Of a stretch of 64,000 bases of DNA, positions 1 through 7,492 are shown piece by piece. This DNA comes from Streptomyces fungicidicus (lineage in GTDB: Bacteria; Actinomycetota; Actinomycetes; Streptomycetales; Streptomycetaceae): contig NZ_CP023407.1 in NCBI RefSeq assembly GCF_003665435.1, positions 2,108,001 through 2,172,000 on the forward strand, written 5' to 3'. The translations under genes were made by a program, and so were the position numbers. Position 1 is the first letter of the stretch. Every line of letters starts with the position of its first letter. The notes beneath the pieces are model-generated. The model did no database searches. It had not been told where the DNA came from and saw nothing but the letters and a program-made list of their open reading frames with translations.

Positions 1-909
1 GGGGGCGGTTCCGGGCGGTCGGCGCGCGGGGCCTGGGTGTGGGTGGCGGGCGTGCCGCTGCTCGGGCCGACGGTGTACGCGCGCTACGACGTGATGGTGA
101 CCGCGGTCGCCGTGGCGGCGCTGCTGGCGGCCGCCCGGTACCCCCGGCTGGCGGGGGCGCTCGCCGGTCTCGGGGCGCTGGTGAAGGTGTGGCCGGCGCT
201 GCTGCTGCTCGGGGTGCGGCGGCGGTGCGCGTGGGTGTGGGCGGCGGTGACCGGGGCCGGGGTGGCCGCGCTGTTCGCCGTGCTGATGCCGGGGGCGTTC
301 GCGTTCCTCACCTTCCAGCGGGACCGGGGCACGGAGGTCGAGTCGCTGGGGTCGCTCGTCTTCCATGTGGCCCGGCACCACGGCTGGGAAGGCGAGGTGC
401 TGCTCCATTACGGCTCGGTCGAGTTCCTCGGCCCGTACGTGGGCTGGGTGAGCACCGGGGCGCTGGTGCTGAGCGGGGCCGCGCTCGGGTGGCTGGTGCT
501 GTGGCGGCTGAGGGCGACGCGTTTCGAGGCGTGGACCGCGGCCGACGCGGCGTTCACGGCGGTGCTGATGTTCACGACGACGAGCCGGGTGATCAGTCCC
601 CAGTACATGGTGTGGCTGGTGGGGCTCGGGGCGGTCTGCCTCTGCTTCCGGGGGAGCCGGATGGGGGTGCCGGTCGTGCTGGTGCTGGCGGCGTCGGCGG
701 TGACGGTGCTGGAGTTCCCGGTGTGGTTCGCCCATGTGGTGGCGAGTGATCCGCTCGGGATCGCGCTGCTGGGGGCGCGCAACGGGCTGTTGGTTGCGGC
801 GACGCTGGCGGCCGCGCGGGTGCTGTGGCGCGGGACGGTGGCCCGGCGGCGGGCGCTTCCGGCGGTGGGCGGGGTCGGGCGTGCGGCCCGGGCTCCGGTC
901 TCGTCCTGA
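1..909 (+). CDS. GT87-family (DUF2029) membrane glycosyltransferase, C-terminal part
   Basis: The reading frame is open from the window's first base, so the N-terminus lies outside. The visible 300 or so residues are a polytopic membrane protein. An RYD motif near residue 28 is followed by a hydrophobic helix and a K-V-W-P motif, a pattern typical of the GT-C fold GT87 family (actinobacterial polyprenol-phosphate-mannose-dependent alpha-mannosyltransferases). At least five further hydrophobic segments follow, then a basic tail. The likely role is mannosylation or glycosylation of an envelope lipid or protein at the outer face of the membrane; the acceptor cannot be read from sequence. A GTG at 37 is unlikely to be the true start, because the membrane topology is incomplete without upstream sequence. 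It converges on the lipoprotein gene that follows. Confidence 0.7.
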   Translation, partial: GGGSGRSARGAWVWVAGVPLLGPTVYARYDVMVTAVAVAALLAAARYPRLAGALAGLGALVKVWPALLLLGVRRRCAWVWAAVTGAGVAALFAVLMPGAFAFLTFQRDRGTEVESLGSLVFHVARHHGWEGEVLLHYGSVEFLGPYVGWVSTGALVLSGAALGWLVLWRLRATRFEAWTAADAAFTAVLMFTTTSRVISPQYMVWLVGLGAVCLCFRGSRMGVPVVLVLAASAVTVLEFPVWFAHVVASDPLGIALLGARNGLLVAATLAAARVLWRGTVARRRALPAVGGVGRAARAPVSS

Positions 910-962
910 CCGGCCCTTCGGGCTTCGGGGCAGGCACGACCGCCCGGGGTGGCGGGGTCAGG

Positions 963-2153
963 TCACGTCAGGGTGGCTTTCACGTAGTCCTGCCACTGGG
1001 CTGTGAACTCCTCGCGGGTCAGGGCGAGTACCCGGTGCATCGCGTCCTCGACGGCGCCCTCCCGGTCCTGGTGGGCGCCCACGGCGCGGTAGAACTCGCG
1101 CAGGCGGTCCTCGCCCCAGCGCTCGGCGATGAGGCGGCAGGCCAGCCAGCCGCTCTCGTAGGCGCGGGCCAGACGGTCCGCGTCGCCCGCGAAACCGAAG
1201 TCCTCGTCGTCGGGCAGCCCGGCGGGCACCTCGCCCCGGCCCACCGCGTACGCCAGCTCGGGCGCGGCCTCGTCGGGGTGTCGGTCGCCGCCGCGGTAGC
1301 CGACCCAGTCGGCGAACCCCTCGGACAGCCACAGCGGGGTGGCGGCGGAGGTGTGGGCGCGGGTGGCGACATGGGTGGTCTCGTGGGTGAGCACGATCTG
1401 CCGGCCCGGGTCGCCGAGCAGTCCGAACGCCTCCGGGTTGACGATGACCCGGTCCGCGGGCGCCCGCCCGCCCGTGCCGGTCGCGCCGGTGGTGACCGCG
1501 GCGATCCCCCGGTAGGAGGAGGCGGGCGAACCCAGCAGGCCCGCCATGCCCTCCAGGTTCGCCGGGACCAGGACGACCACGCGCCCGGCCCAGCGCGTGC
1601 CCCACGCGCCGGACACCGCGGGCACCGAGCGGTCGGCCAGCCCCGCGTAGTCGCGCAGCGTGTCGGCGGACTGCCCGACGCCCAGCACCAGGCTCCGCCC
1701 GCCCCGGACGGCGCGTACGGTCCCCTGGTCCCAGAGCTGCTGCCCCGACTTCGCCGCGGGCCGGTCGGAGTCGACGGACCAGCGGCCCTCCGCGTCCCGG
1801 CTCAGGCTCAGCGAGCGGGCGGTGACGACCGGGGAGCCGTCGTGGCCCTCGACCCGGTAGCTCAGGTCGGCGGCGGCGGTGGCGGTGTCACCGGTGCGGT
1901 CGAGGGCGGTGACGCGGTACGACCAGTCCGCGAGGGGCACCGCGCGCAGGCCGGCGAACCCGGTCCGGGTGCCGGTGCGGGCGTAGGCGGCGGCGTCGCG
2001 GTCGAGGACCGCCTCCGCGCGCCGGTCGAGGAGCGACTGCACCTCCGCGCGGGCGGCGTCGACGGCCGGTCCCCCGCCGCACGCCACCAGGGAGACGAGC
2101 AGCAGACACAGCGCCACCACCGACGCACCCGACACCCGCCTTCGACCAGCCAC
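963..2153 (-). CDS. Putative lipoprotein zinc metalloprotease (gluzincin-type, HETTH)
   Basis: A 396-residue protein with a lipoprotein signal: basic N-terminus, hydrophobic core and lipobox LVAC with the lipidated Cys at residue 25. The middle part resembles an NTF2-like domain. The C-terminal half holds HETTH followed about 15 residues later by SEGFADW, the HExxH...E zinc-binding arrangement of gluzincin peptidases of the MA clan. The expected location is the outer face of the membrane. Substrate is unknown. The gene reads toward the GT87 gene with a 53-bp gap, and follows the NlpC/P60 genes on the same strand, so it may be part of an envelope-remodelling neighbourhood. The family assignment rests on the metal-site pattern and the overall architecture, so a catalytically inactive relative is possible. 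Confidence 0.7.
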   Translation of the reverse strand: MAGRRRVSGASVVALCLLLVSLVACGGGPAVDAARAEVQSLLDRRAEAVLDRDAAAYARTGTRTGFAGLRAVPLADWSYRVTALDRTGDTATAAADLSYRVEGHDGSPVVTARSLSLSRDAEGRWSVDSDRPAAKSGQQLWDQGTVRAVRGGRSLVLGVGQSADTLRDYAGLADRSVPAVSGAWGTRWAGRVVVLVPANLEGMAGLLGSPASSYRGIAAVTTGATGTGGRAPADRVIVNPEAFGLLGDPGRQIVLTHETTHVATRAHTSAATPLWLSEGFADWVGYRGGDRHPDEAAPELAYAVGRGEVPAGLPDDEDFGFAGDADRLARAYESGWLACRLIAERWGEDRLREFYRAVGAHQDREGAVEDAMHRVLALTREEFTAQWQDYVKATLT

Positions 2154-2186
2154 CTTCCCGAGGGTACGGGCGCCGCGCCGGTGCGG

Positions 2187-3200
2187 TCAGACCCTGGTGA
2201 CCGACGAGACCGGCATCATGCCGACCGGGTCGTAGCGCACGGGGGCGCCGGGGTAGGGCGCGTGGATCACCTGGCCGTTGCCCATGTACATCCCCACGTG
2301 GGAGGCGTCGGAGCGGTAGACGACCAGATCACCGGGGCGCGCCTCGGAGAGCGGTACCTGCCGGCCGGCGTACCGCTGGGCCTGCGAGGTGCGCGGCAGC
2401 CCGACCCCGGCCTGCGCGTACGACCACTGGACAAGTCCGGAGCAGTCGAAGGAGGACGGGCCCGAGGCGCCCCACACGTAGGGCTTGCCCAGGGCGGAGC
2501 GAGCGGCCGCGACGGCGGCCGCCGCGCGGCCCGAGGCGGGGGCGCCTACCGGGCCGAGCAGGTCCGCGCGGGCGGAGCGGGTGGCGCGGTCCCAGGCGGC
2601 GCGTTCACCGTCCGGGAGGGAGTTGAGCAGCCGGCGGGCCTCGGCGAGCTTGCTCTCGACGGTCCGCTTGTGGGCGGCGACGGCCCTGCGGCTCCGCTCC
2701 AGCGCGGCGAGCCTGTCCGCCGCCTCCGAGCGGTCCTGGGAGAGGGAGCGCAGGGCGCTCCTCAGCCTCCTCAGTTCACCGGCCTGGTGGACGGTGATCC
2801 GGTCGAGGGCGGAGGCCTTCTCCAGGAAGTCCTGCGGGTCGTCGGAGAGCAGCAGGGCGAGGGAGGGGTCCAGGCCGCCGGAGCGGTACTGGGCGCCGGC
2901 GAGCGAACCCAGCGACTCCCGCATGGTGTTGACGCGCTGCTGCTGCCGGGCGATCCCGTCCTGCGCGGCGGCGATCTCCCGGCGCAGTCCGTCGGCGCGC
3001 TCGTCGGCCTCGTTGTACGCCTCGGTCGCCTTCTCGGCCTCCTGGTACAGGCGGTCCACCTCGGCCCGGGTGTCGCCCGGCGGCGTGGCCGCGGCCGGTA
3101 CGGCGGCGAGGGCGGTGGCCGCGGCGGCCAGCAGCCCGAGGGAGGGGACGGCGCTCCGGCCGGATCCGGACGACGGTGCGGTACGACGATGGGACCCCAC
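2187..3200 (-). CDS. Secreted NlpC/P60 peptidoglycan endopeptidase (C40), downstream copy
   Basis: A 337-residue secreted hydrolase. I place the start at the GTG at 3200 because GGAAGGAG precedes it and the protein then begins VGSHRR, matching the start of its neighbour paralogue. A signal peptide (about 40 residues) is followed by a long coiled-coil region (roughly residues 45-210) and a C-terminal NlpC/P60 domain. The catalytic Cys is in FDCSGLVQWSYAQAG, and the His is in SHVGMYMGNG with a following HAPYPG. Enzymes of this layout cut stem-peptide bonds in peptidoglycan, and the coiled coil usually restrains or localises the catalytic domain. It is the second of two tandem paralogues separated by a terminator-like hairpin region, so it probably has its own promoter (TACTGT on the minus strand at 3245-3250). 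Confidence 0.88.
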   Translation of the reverse strand: MGSHRRTAPSSGSGRSAVPSLGLLAAAATALAAVPAAATPPGDTRAEVDRLYQEAEKATEAYNEADERADGLRREIAAAQDGIARQQQRVNTMRESLGSLAGAQYRSGGLDPSLALLLSDDPQDFLEKASALDRITVHQAGELRRLRSALRSLSQDRSEAADRLAALERSRRAVAAHKRTVESKLAEARRLLNSLPDGERAAWDRATRSARADLLGPVGAPASGRAAAAVAAARSALGKPYVWGASGPSSFDCSGLVQWSYAQAGVGLPRTSQAQRYAGRQVPLSEARPGDLVVYRSDASHVGMYMGNGQVIHAPYPGAPVRYDPVGMMPVSSVTRV

Positions 3201-3300
3201 GGGAAGCCGCGCTCCTTCCGCTGGCGGACAGGGAAACGCGGCAGACAGTAGCCGTCCCGGCGGCCGGCGAAGCGTCGGCCAGGGCGGGCACATACGGTGA

Positions 3301-3374
3301 CGCCCCGCCTGTGACCTGGGTCAGAGGCGGGGCGCGGGGAAGATCGACGCGGGTGCGAATCCCCCGAACGGGGG
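3301..3374 (-). terminator. Two hairpins between the tandem NlpC/P60 genes
   Basis: Two inverted repeats lie between the paralogous hydrolase genes. The first, CCCCCG-AA-CGGGGG at 3361-3374, begins 14 bases past the stop of the upstream hydrolase and probably ends its transcript. The second pairs 3301-3310 with 3325-3334 (CGCCCCGCCT with AGGCGGGGCG) and extends inward with TGACC/GGTCA. Neither has a T-tract, which is usual for Streptomyces. Confidence 0.55.
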
Positions 3375-3387
3375 CACGCGGACAGTC

Positions 3388-4428
3388 CTAGACGCGGACG
3401 CCGAACATGAACGGGCCGCCGATGGTGTTCATCGACTCGTAGCGCACGACGGTGCCGGTGCGCGGCGCGTGGATGATCTGGCCGTTGCCCGCGTAAAGAC
3501 CCACGTGGTGCAGGTCGTTGAAGAAGAAGACCAGGTCGCCGACCTTGAGCTGGCTCACCGAGTAGATCTTGGTGCCGGCGCCGGTCTGCGCCTCGGAGGT
3601 CCGCGGGATGCCGACGCCCGCCTGCGCGTACGCCCAGGAGGTCAGGCCCGAGCAGTCGAAGGAGGACGGGCCGGTGGCACCGTAGACGTAGGGGGTGCCG
3701 AGCTTGCTCTGCGCGGCGGCGAAGGCGGCGGCGGCGCGGCCGGAACCGGCCGGGACGTTGACGTTGAGCGCGTCACGCTCGCTGGCGCGGGTGGCGCGGC
3801 TCTCCTCCTGGGCGAGCTGGGCCTTCTCGGCGGCGGTGAGGCTGTTGAGCAGCTTCTGCGCGGAGGCGAGCTTGCCCTGGACTTCCTGCTTCTTCTTGCC
3901 CAGTTCGGTGCGGGTGGCGGAGAGGTCCTTGAGCTTCTCGGACGCCTCGGAGCGCTGCTGGGCGAGTTCGCGCTGCTTCTCCTGGATCTTCTTCAGCGAG
4001 TCGACCTGCTGGGTGCTCAGCTGGTCCAGGGTGGACGCCTTGTCGAGGTAGTCGTCCGGGTCGGCCGAGAGGAAGAGCTGGACGGAGGGGTCTATGCCGC
4101 CGCTGCGGTACTGGGCGCTGGCCATCGAACCGAGGCCGTCGCGCAGCTCGTTGAGCTCCTGCTGGCCCTTGGCGACGTTGTCCTGGATGGTGGAGATCTC
4201 CTTCTGGAGCTTCTCCTGCTTCTCCTTGGCCCCGTTGTACTTCTCGGTGGCCTGCTCCGCCTGCTCGTAGAGCTTGTCGACCTTGGCCTTGACCTCGTCC
4301 TTGCTCGGCTTCTCGCTCGGCGCGGCGTTGGCCGCCTGAGAGCTCATGACGACGGCAGCGGCGGCAGCGGTGGTGAGCACGGTCACGCGTGCGCGGCTCG
4401 GCTGCTTGGGACGACGGTGGGACGCCAC
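3388..4428 (-). CDS. Secreted NlpC/P60 peptidoglycan endopeptidase (C40), upstream copy
   Basis: A 346-residue secreted hydrolase closely similar in design to its downstream neighbour. The GTG at 4428 is chosen because GAGAAGGAG sits just upstream and the protein starts VASHRRPKQ, a common start for Streptomyces cell-wall hydrolases. A signal peptide ending near AANA is followed by a highly charged coiled coil (about residues 35-220) and an NlpC/P60 domain with Cys in FDCSGLTSWAYAQAG and His in LHHVGLYAGNG. Compared with the downstream copy the coiled coil is richer in Lys, Gln and Glu. Its 230-bp upstream region holds a 14-bp palindrome and a direct repeat, suggesting transcription-factor control. 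Role: peptidoglycan cleavage outside the membrane during growth or division. Confidence 0.9.
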   Translation of the reverse strand: MASHRRPKQPSRARVTVLTTAAAAAVVMSSQAANAAPSEKPSKDEVKAKVDKLYEQAEQATEKYNGAKEKQEKLQKEISTIQDNVAKGQQELNELRDGLGSMASAQYRSGGIDPSVQLFLSADPDDYLDKASTLDQLSTQQVDSLKKIQEKQRELAQQRSEASEKLKDLSATRTELGKKKQEVQGKLASAQKLLNSLTAAEKAQLAQEESRATRASERDALNVNVPAGSGRAAAAFAAAQSKLGTPYVYGATGPSSFDCSGLTSWAYAQAGVGIPRTSEAQTGAGTKIYSVSQLKVGDLVFFFNDLHHVGLYAGNGQIIHAPRTGTVVRYESMNTIGGPFMFGVRV

Positions 4429-4594
4429 GGAGACGAGCTCCTTCTCGAGAGTGATCGCGCGAGCGCGGGTTCGAAGGCTGACCATAGTGATTCTCTTGTG
4501 ATCAGTTCAAATCCCTGGACACGAAATCTCCGTTACAGCGGGTTTATTGGGTCACAACTCACCTGCAGTGACGCATCCTTGACGCTACGTTGCG

Positions 4595-4608
4595 TGACGG
4601 TTCCGTCA
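4595..4608. promoter_or_regulatory. Palindrome TGACGG-TT-CCGTCA with flanking direct repeats
   Basis: A perfect inverted repeat with 6-bp arms lies about 170 bp upstream of the first NlpC/P60 gene and about 50 bp past the stop of the NYN-domain gene. The octamer TACGTTGC occurs on both sides, at 4586-4593 and 4627-4634, 41 bp apart (about four helical turns). This arrangement suggests an operator for the cell-wall hydrolase. The regulator is unknown. Confidence 0.4.
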
Positions 4609-4659
4609 ATTCGGGCATAGCTGCCGTACGTTGCACGAGGGACGGATGCGAATGAGGTG

Positions 4660-6003
4660 TCAGGTAAGCCTTTTGAGGAGCACCGCCGAGGCGACCGGGC
4701 GGGCGCCGGCCCGTGCGACGCCGTCGGCGACCTCGCGGTCGGTGGAGGCGACGATGACGGGCCGCCCCGGCGGCTCGGCGCGCACCAGCTGACGGATCAG
4801 CTCGTCGGCGGTGACGCCCGGCTTGGAGAACAGCACCCGCACCCCGCGCGGCGGCGCCAGCAGCACCGGCGCGGCGAGTTCGGCGCCGTCGAAGACGCAG
4901 GTCACCTCGGCGCCGGTCTGGGCGGCGAGCTGGGCGAGCTGCCCCAGCAGCCTGAGCCGCTGCTTCTCCAGGGGCATCTGGGGATAGCCGGTCTTGGTGA
5001 CGTTGTAGCCGTCGACGACCAGATGGGCCTGCGGCAGCGCCAGCAACTGGTCGAGGATGGCCGGGTCGTGCTCGGACAGCGCGCGGGCCGCGATGTCCTT
5101 CGGGGTCATACGGCCGGGCTCGACGGCGTCCACGGTCTCGGCGGGCCGGACGGACACCGGGGGCAGCGCCAGCTCCCGGCGGAGTCCCTGGGCGGCGTCC
5201 AGCACGGTGTCCAGCAGCAGCCGGACCCGCATGTCCTCCACGCTGCGGCCCTCCCGGGCGGCCCGGCGCGCGGCCTCCAGAGCGGCCTCGGTCTCCCCCA
5301 GGCGGGCCTTGAGCCGGCGGGTCTCGCTCTCGGCGGCGGAGACCTGGGCGTGCCCCTCGGCGCGCACGGACTCCATCTCGCCGCGCAGCTTGCGCAGCGC
5401 TGCCTCGCCGCGCTTGACGTCGCTGAGCGCGGAGCGCAGCTTGCGGTGCAGCGACTCGGACTCCTTCTTCGCCGCTTCCAGCTCGCCGCGCAGCCGCTCG
5501 GTCTCGGACCTGGTGTGCTCGCGGGCCCGGTCGAGGTCGGCGCGCAGCCGCTCCAGCTCGGCCCGGCTCTCCTCGCCGGCCCGCTCGGCGTCGGCGCGCT
5601 GCGCCTCCTCGCCGGCGGCGGTCACCAGCTTCACCCAGCCCGGCGGGCGGAGCACATAGGCCGCGGCCGCCACGTCGAGCGGGTCCGCGGCCGGGGGCGG
5701 GGAGCCGGAGTCCAGGGCGCCGGCCAGTTCCGGCTGGGCCTCTCTCAGCTTCTCCCCGATGCGCTGCCGGAACACCGGGTCGGTCTCCAGGGCCGCGGCC
5801 ATGGCGTTGCCGGCGAACTTGGCGCGGCGGTTCGGGGCGAAGCGCGCGTACTGCCGCAGCTGGGCGGGCAGCTCGGCGACCGTGAGACCGCCGAAGCCGT
5901 CGGCGACGATCTGGACGACGCGGCGGCGCACTCCGTCGGGCAGCGGGCGGTCGAGCACCTCGGCGGCGCCTTCCTGCGGCCCCCCGCCCGTGGTCTCCAC
6001 CAT
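4660..6003 (-). CDS. NYN-domain (YacP-like) protein with long coiled coil
   Basis: A 447-residue cytoplasmic protein. The N-terminal 130 residues are a helical domain (RVVQIVADGFGG...). They are followed by an extended coiled coil rich in Glu, Arg and Ala (about residues 140-260). The C-terminal 170 residues are a NYN/PIN-like domain of the YacP family: LVVDGYNV, CVFDGAE and VASTDREVADGV supply the acidic residues expected of this nuclease fold. B. subtilis Rae1 (YacP) is a ribosome-associated mRNA endonuclease, so an RNA-processing role is likely, but the target is not visible here. The long N-terminal extension is the actinobacterial form. The gene is followed by the palindrome region ahead of the NlpC/P60 genes and preceded by a zinc-ribbon gene 67 bp upstream. 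Confidence 0.8.
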   Translation of the reverse strand: MVETTGGGPQEGAAEVLDRPLPDGVRRRVVQIVADGFGGLTVAELPAQLRQYARFAPNRRAKFAGNAMAAALETDPVFRQRIGEKLREAQPELAGALDSGSPPPAADPLDVAAAAYVLRPPGWVKLVTAAGEEAQRADAERAGEESRAELERLRADLDRAREHTRSETERLRGELEAAKKESESLHRKLRSALSDVKRGEAALRKLRGEMESVRAEGHAQVSAAESETRRLKARLGETEAALEAARRAAREGRSVEDMRVRLLLDTVLDAAQGLRRELALPPVSVRPAETVDAVEPGRMTPKDIAARALSEHDPAILDQLLALPQAHLVVDGYNVTKTGYPQMPLEKQRLRLLGQLAQLAAQTGAEVTCVFDGAELAAPVLLAPPRGVRVLFSKPGVTADELIRQLVRAEPPGRPVIVASTDREVADGVARAGARPVASAVLLKRLT

Positions 6004-6070
6004 CCGTCACACCCCAATGCCTGTGGGCGGCCCCGTACGCGGGGTCACCGTCCGCGGGGCCTGCTCCCGC

Positions 6071-6310
6071 TCAGGAGCCGGCACCCGGCCTGTCCACGAG
6101 TTCCACCTGGTCCACGGCGTTGCACCAGCGGCACCGCACCGACTCGATCGTCTCACCGAGCACCTCGCGCTCCTCGACCCTGGGCTCTCCGGCCAGGTCG
6201 AGGTGGACGTACTCGACGACCTTCGACGAGCGGGTCACGTCGAAGCGGGTGAGGTTGCCGCAGAGGGTGCAGCGCCACCGCGTCGAGGCGGTCGGCAGTG
6301 GAACCGTCAT
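6071..6310 (-). CDS. Small zinc-ribbon protein, function unknown
   Basis: A 79-residue protein with two CxxC knuckles: CTLCG near residue 14 and CRWCN near residue 60. Together they probably bind one zinc as a ribbon. The ATG at 6310 has GGAAGG about 11 bases upstream. The body is rich in acidic residues and beta-prone. It is probably cotranscribed with the NYN-domain gene 67 bp downstream on the same strand, so a nucleic-acid or protein-interaction role is plausible, but no function can be assigned. It is divergent from the rhomboid gene. Confidence 0.7.
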   Translation of the reverse strand: MTVPLPTASTRWRCTLCGNLTRFDVTRSSKVVEYVHLDLAGEPRVEEREVLGETIESVRCRWCNAVDQVELVDRPGAGS

Positions 6311-6466
6311 CGTGGCTGTTCGCCTTCCTTCCAGTGTCCGTGACGCACCGGCTCCGCGGTGCGTGTGGCTCGTAACCCTACGGCCTGGCGGGTCTCCGTC
6401 GCCCGCCCGTCCACGGCGGCGAGGCGGTCTGCGCTGTTGCGTCCGGTTACGTCATGCTCTGTATTC

Positions 6467-7201
6467 ATGATCCGCAAGTGGTACGCGCCGGCCGCCGGGA
6501 CGGTCCGGGGCACCTCCGCGCCGGTGACCCGCACCCTCGTCGCACTGTGCTGCCTGGCCTTCCTCATCGGCCCGGCGGCGGGGCTCAACCCGGCGTACGG
6601 CTCCGGGGACGAACTCCTCGCCGCGCAGCGGGACTACTTCCGGCGCTGGGGCGTGATCCCCGCAGACCTGTTCGAAGGGTCCCCCGGAGGGCTGCTCACC
6701 CCCGCCACGGCGCTGTTCGTGCACGGCAGCTGGGTGCATCTGCTCGGCAACATGCTCTTCCTCCACGTCTTCGGGGCGATGACCGAGGCGCGGATGGGAC
6801 GGGCCCGGTTCACCCTCTGCTACGCCGGCTGCGGCTGTCTCGCGCTGCTGGGGTACGCCGCCGCCAACGCGGGCTCCGAGCGGGCCCTGGTCGGCGCCTC
6901 CGGGGCGATCTCGGCGGTGCTCGGCGCGTTCCTGTTCCTGTTCCCCCGGGCCCGGGTGACCAGCCTCCTGCCGTTCCTGTTCTTCCTGCCCGTGCGCCTG
7001 CCGGCGTGGGTGGTGCTGCCGTTCTGGGCGGCGCTGCAGTGGGCGGCGGCGGGGCAGGCCGCCGAGGGACCGGGGGTGGCGTACCTGGCGCACCTGATCG
7101 GGTTCGGGCTGGGCTTCGGCTACGCGTGGGTGCGTTTCGGCAGGGCGACTACAGTGAAGGCCACCCCTGCTCCGGCCCCCGAGGGAGAGAACCAGCCGTG
7201 A
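6467..7201 (+). CDS. Rhomboid-family intramembrane serine protease
   Basis: A 244-residue membrane protein. ATG at 6467 is chosen because it gives the short cytoplasmic N-terminus followed at once by the first membrane helix; there is no strong Shine-Dalgarno, so a leaderless start is possible. Rhomboid signatures are complete: HxxxN (His91, Asn95) in the second helix, GASG with the nucleophile Ser145, and the partner His209 in AHLIGFGLGFGYA. About six membrane helices can be seen, the bacterial minimal rhomboid core, with an insert between the first two helices. The enzyme would cut membrane proteins within or near the bilayer; its substrates are unknown. Its stop overlaps the next gene by four bases (GTGA), so the two are probably translationally coupled. 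Confidence 0.88.
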   Translation: MIRKWYAPAAGTVRGTSAPVTRTLVALCCLAFLIGPAAGLNPAYGSGDELLAAQRDYFRRWGVIPADLFEGSPGGLLTPATALFVHGSWVHLLGNMLFLHVFGAMTEARMGRARFTLCYAGCGCLALLGYAAANAGSERALVGASGAISAVLGAFLFLFPRARVTSLLPFLFFLPVRLPAWVVLPFWAALQWAAAGQAAEGPGVAYLAHLIGFGLGFGYAWVRFGRATTVKATPAPAPEGENQP

Positions 7202-7479
7202 TCACCGCGATCGTCCTCATCAAGACCAGCGTGGACCGGATCCCCGAGATCGCGGAGCGGATCGCCGCGCTGGACAGTGTCAGCGAGGTGTTCTCCGTGA
7301 CCGGCACCTACGACCTGATCGCCATGGTGCGGGTCCGTGACCACGAGGACCTCGCCGAGGTCATTCCCGGCCGGATCAGCAAGATCCCCGGCGTGGAGGG
7401 CACCGACACGCACGTGGCGTTCCGCACCTACTCCCAGCACGACCTCGAGGCGGCCTTCGCCATCGGTCTGGACAGCTGA
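7198..7479 (+). CDS. Stand-alone Lrp/AsnC ligand-binding (RAM) domain protein
   Basis: A 93-residue protein that starts directly with the beta strand ITAIVLIKTSVDRIPEIAE. It matches the C-terminal RAM domain of Lrp/AsnC regulators (VFSVTGTYDLIAMVRVRD, then IPGVEGTDTHVAF). There is no DNA-binding domain. RAM domains oligomerise and bind amino acids or other small ligands, so this protein may be a sensor or a modulator of a full-length Lrp protein. The GTG start overlaps the rhomboid stop codon, implying a two-gene operon. It converges on the aminotransferase gene with only 13 bp between the stops. Confidence 0.85.
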   Translation: MITAIVLIKTSVDRIPEIAERIAALDSVSEVFSVTGTYDLIAMVRVRDHEDLAEVIPGRISKIPGVEGTDTHVAFRTYSQHDLEAAFAIGLDS

Positions 7480-7492
7480 GGCTCCCCGCTCC

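Noticed and set aside
825..3251. An 808-codon plus-strand frame opposite the metalloprotease and NlpC genes
   Set aside because: It is antisense to two genes with signal peptides and catalytic motifs, and has no ribosome site or family features.
4429..4660. A c-di-AMP (ydaO) riboswitch ahead of the NlpC/P60 gene
   Set aside because: This class precedes some Streptomyces cell-wall hydrolase genes, so I looked for it. The region is short and shows a DNA palindrome rather than the conserved ydaO segments.
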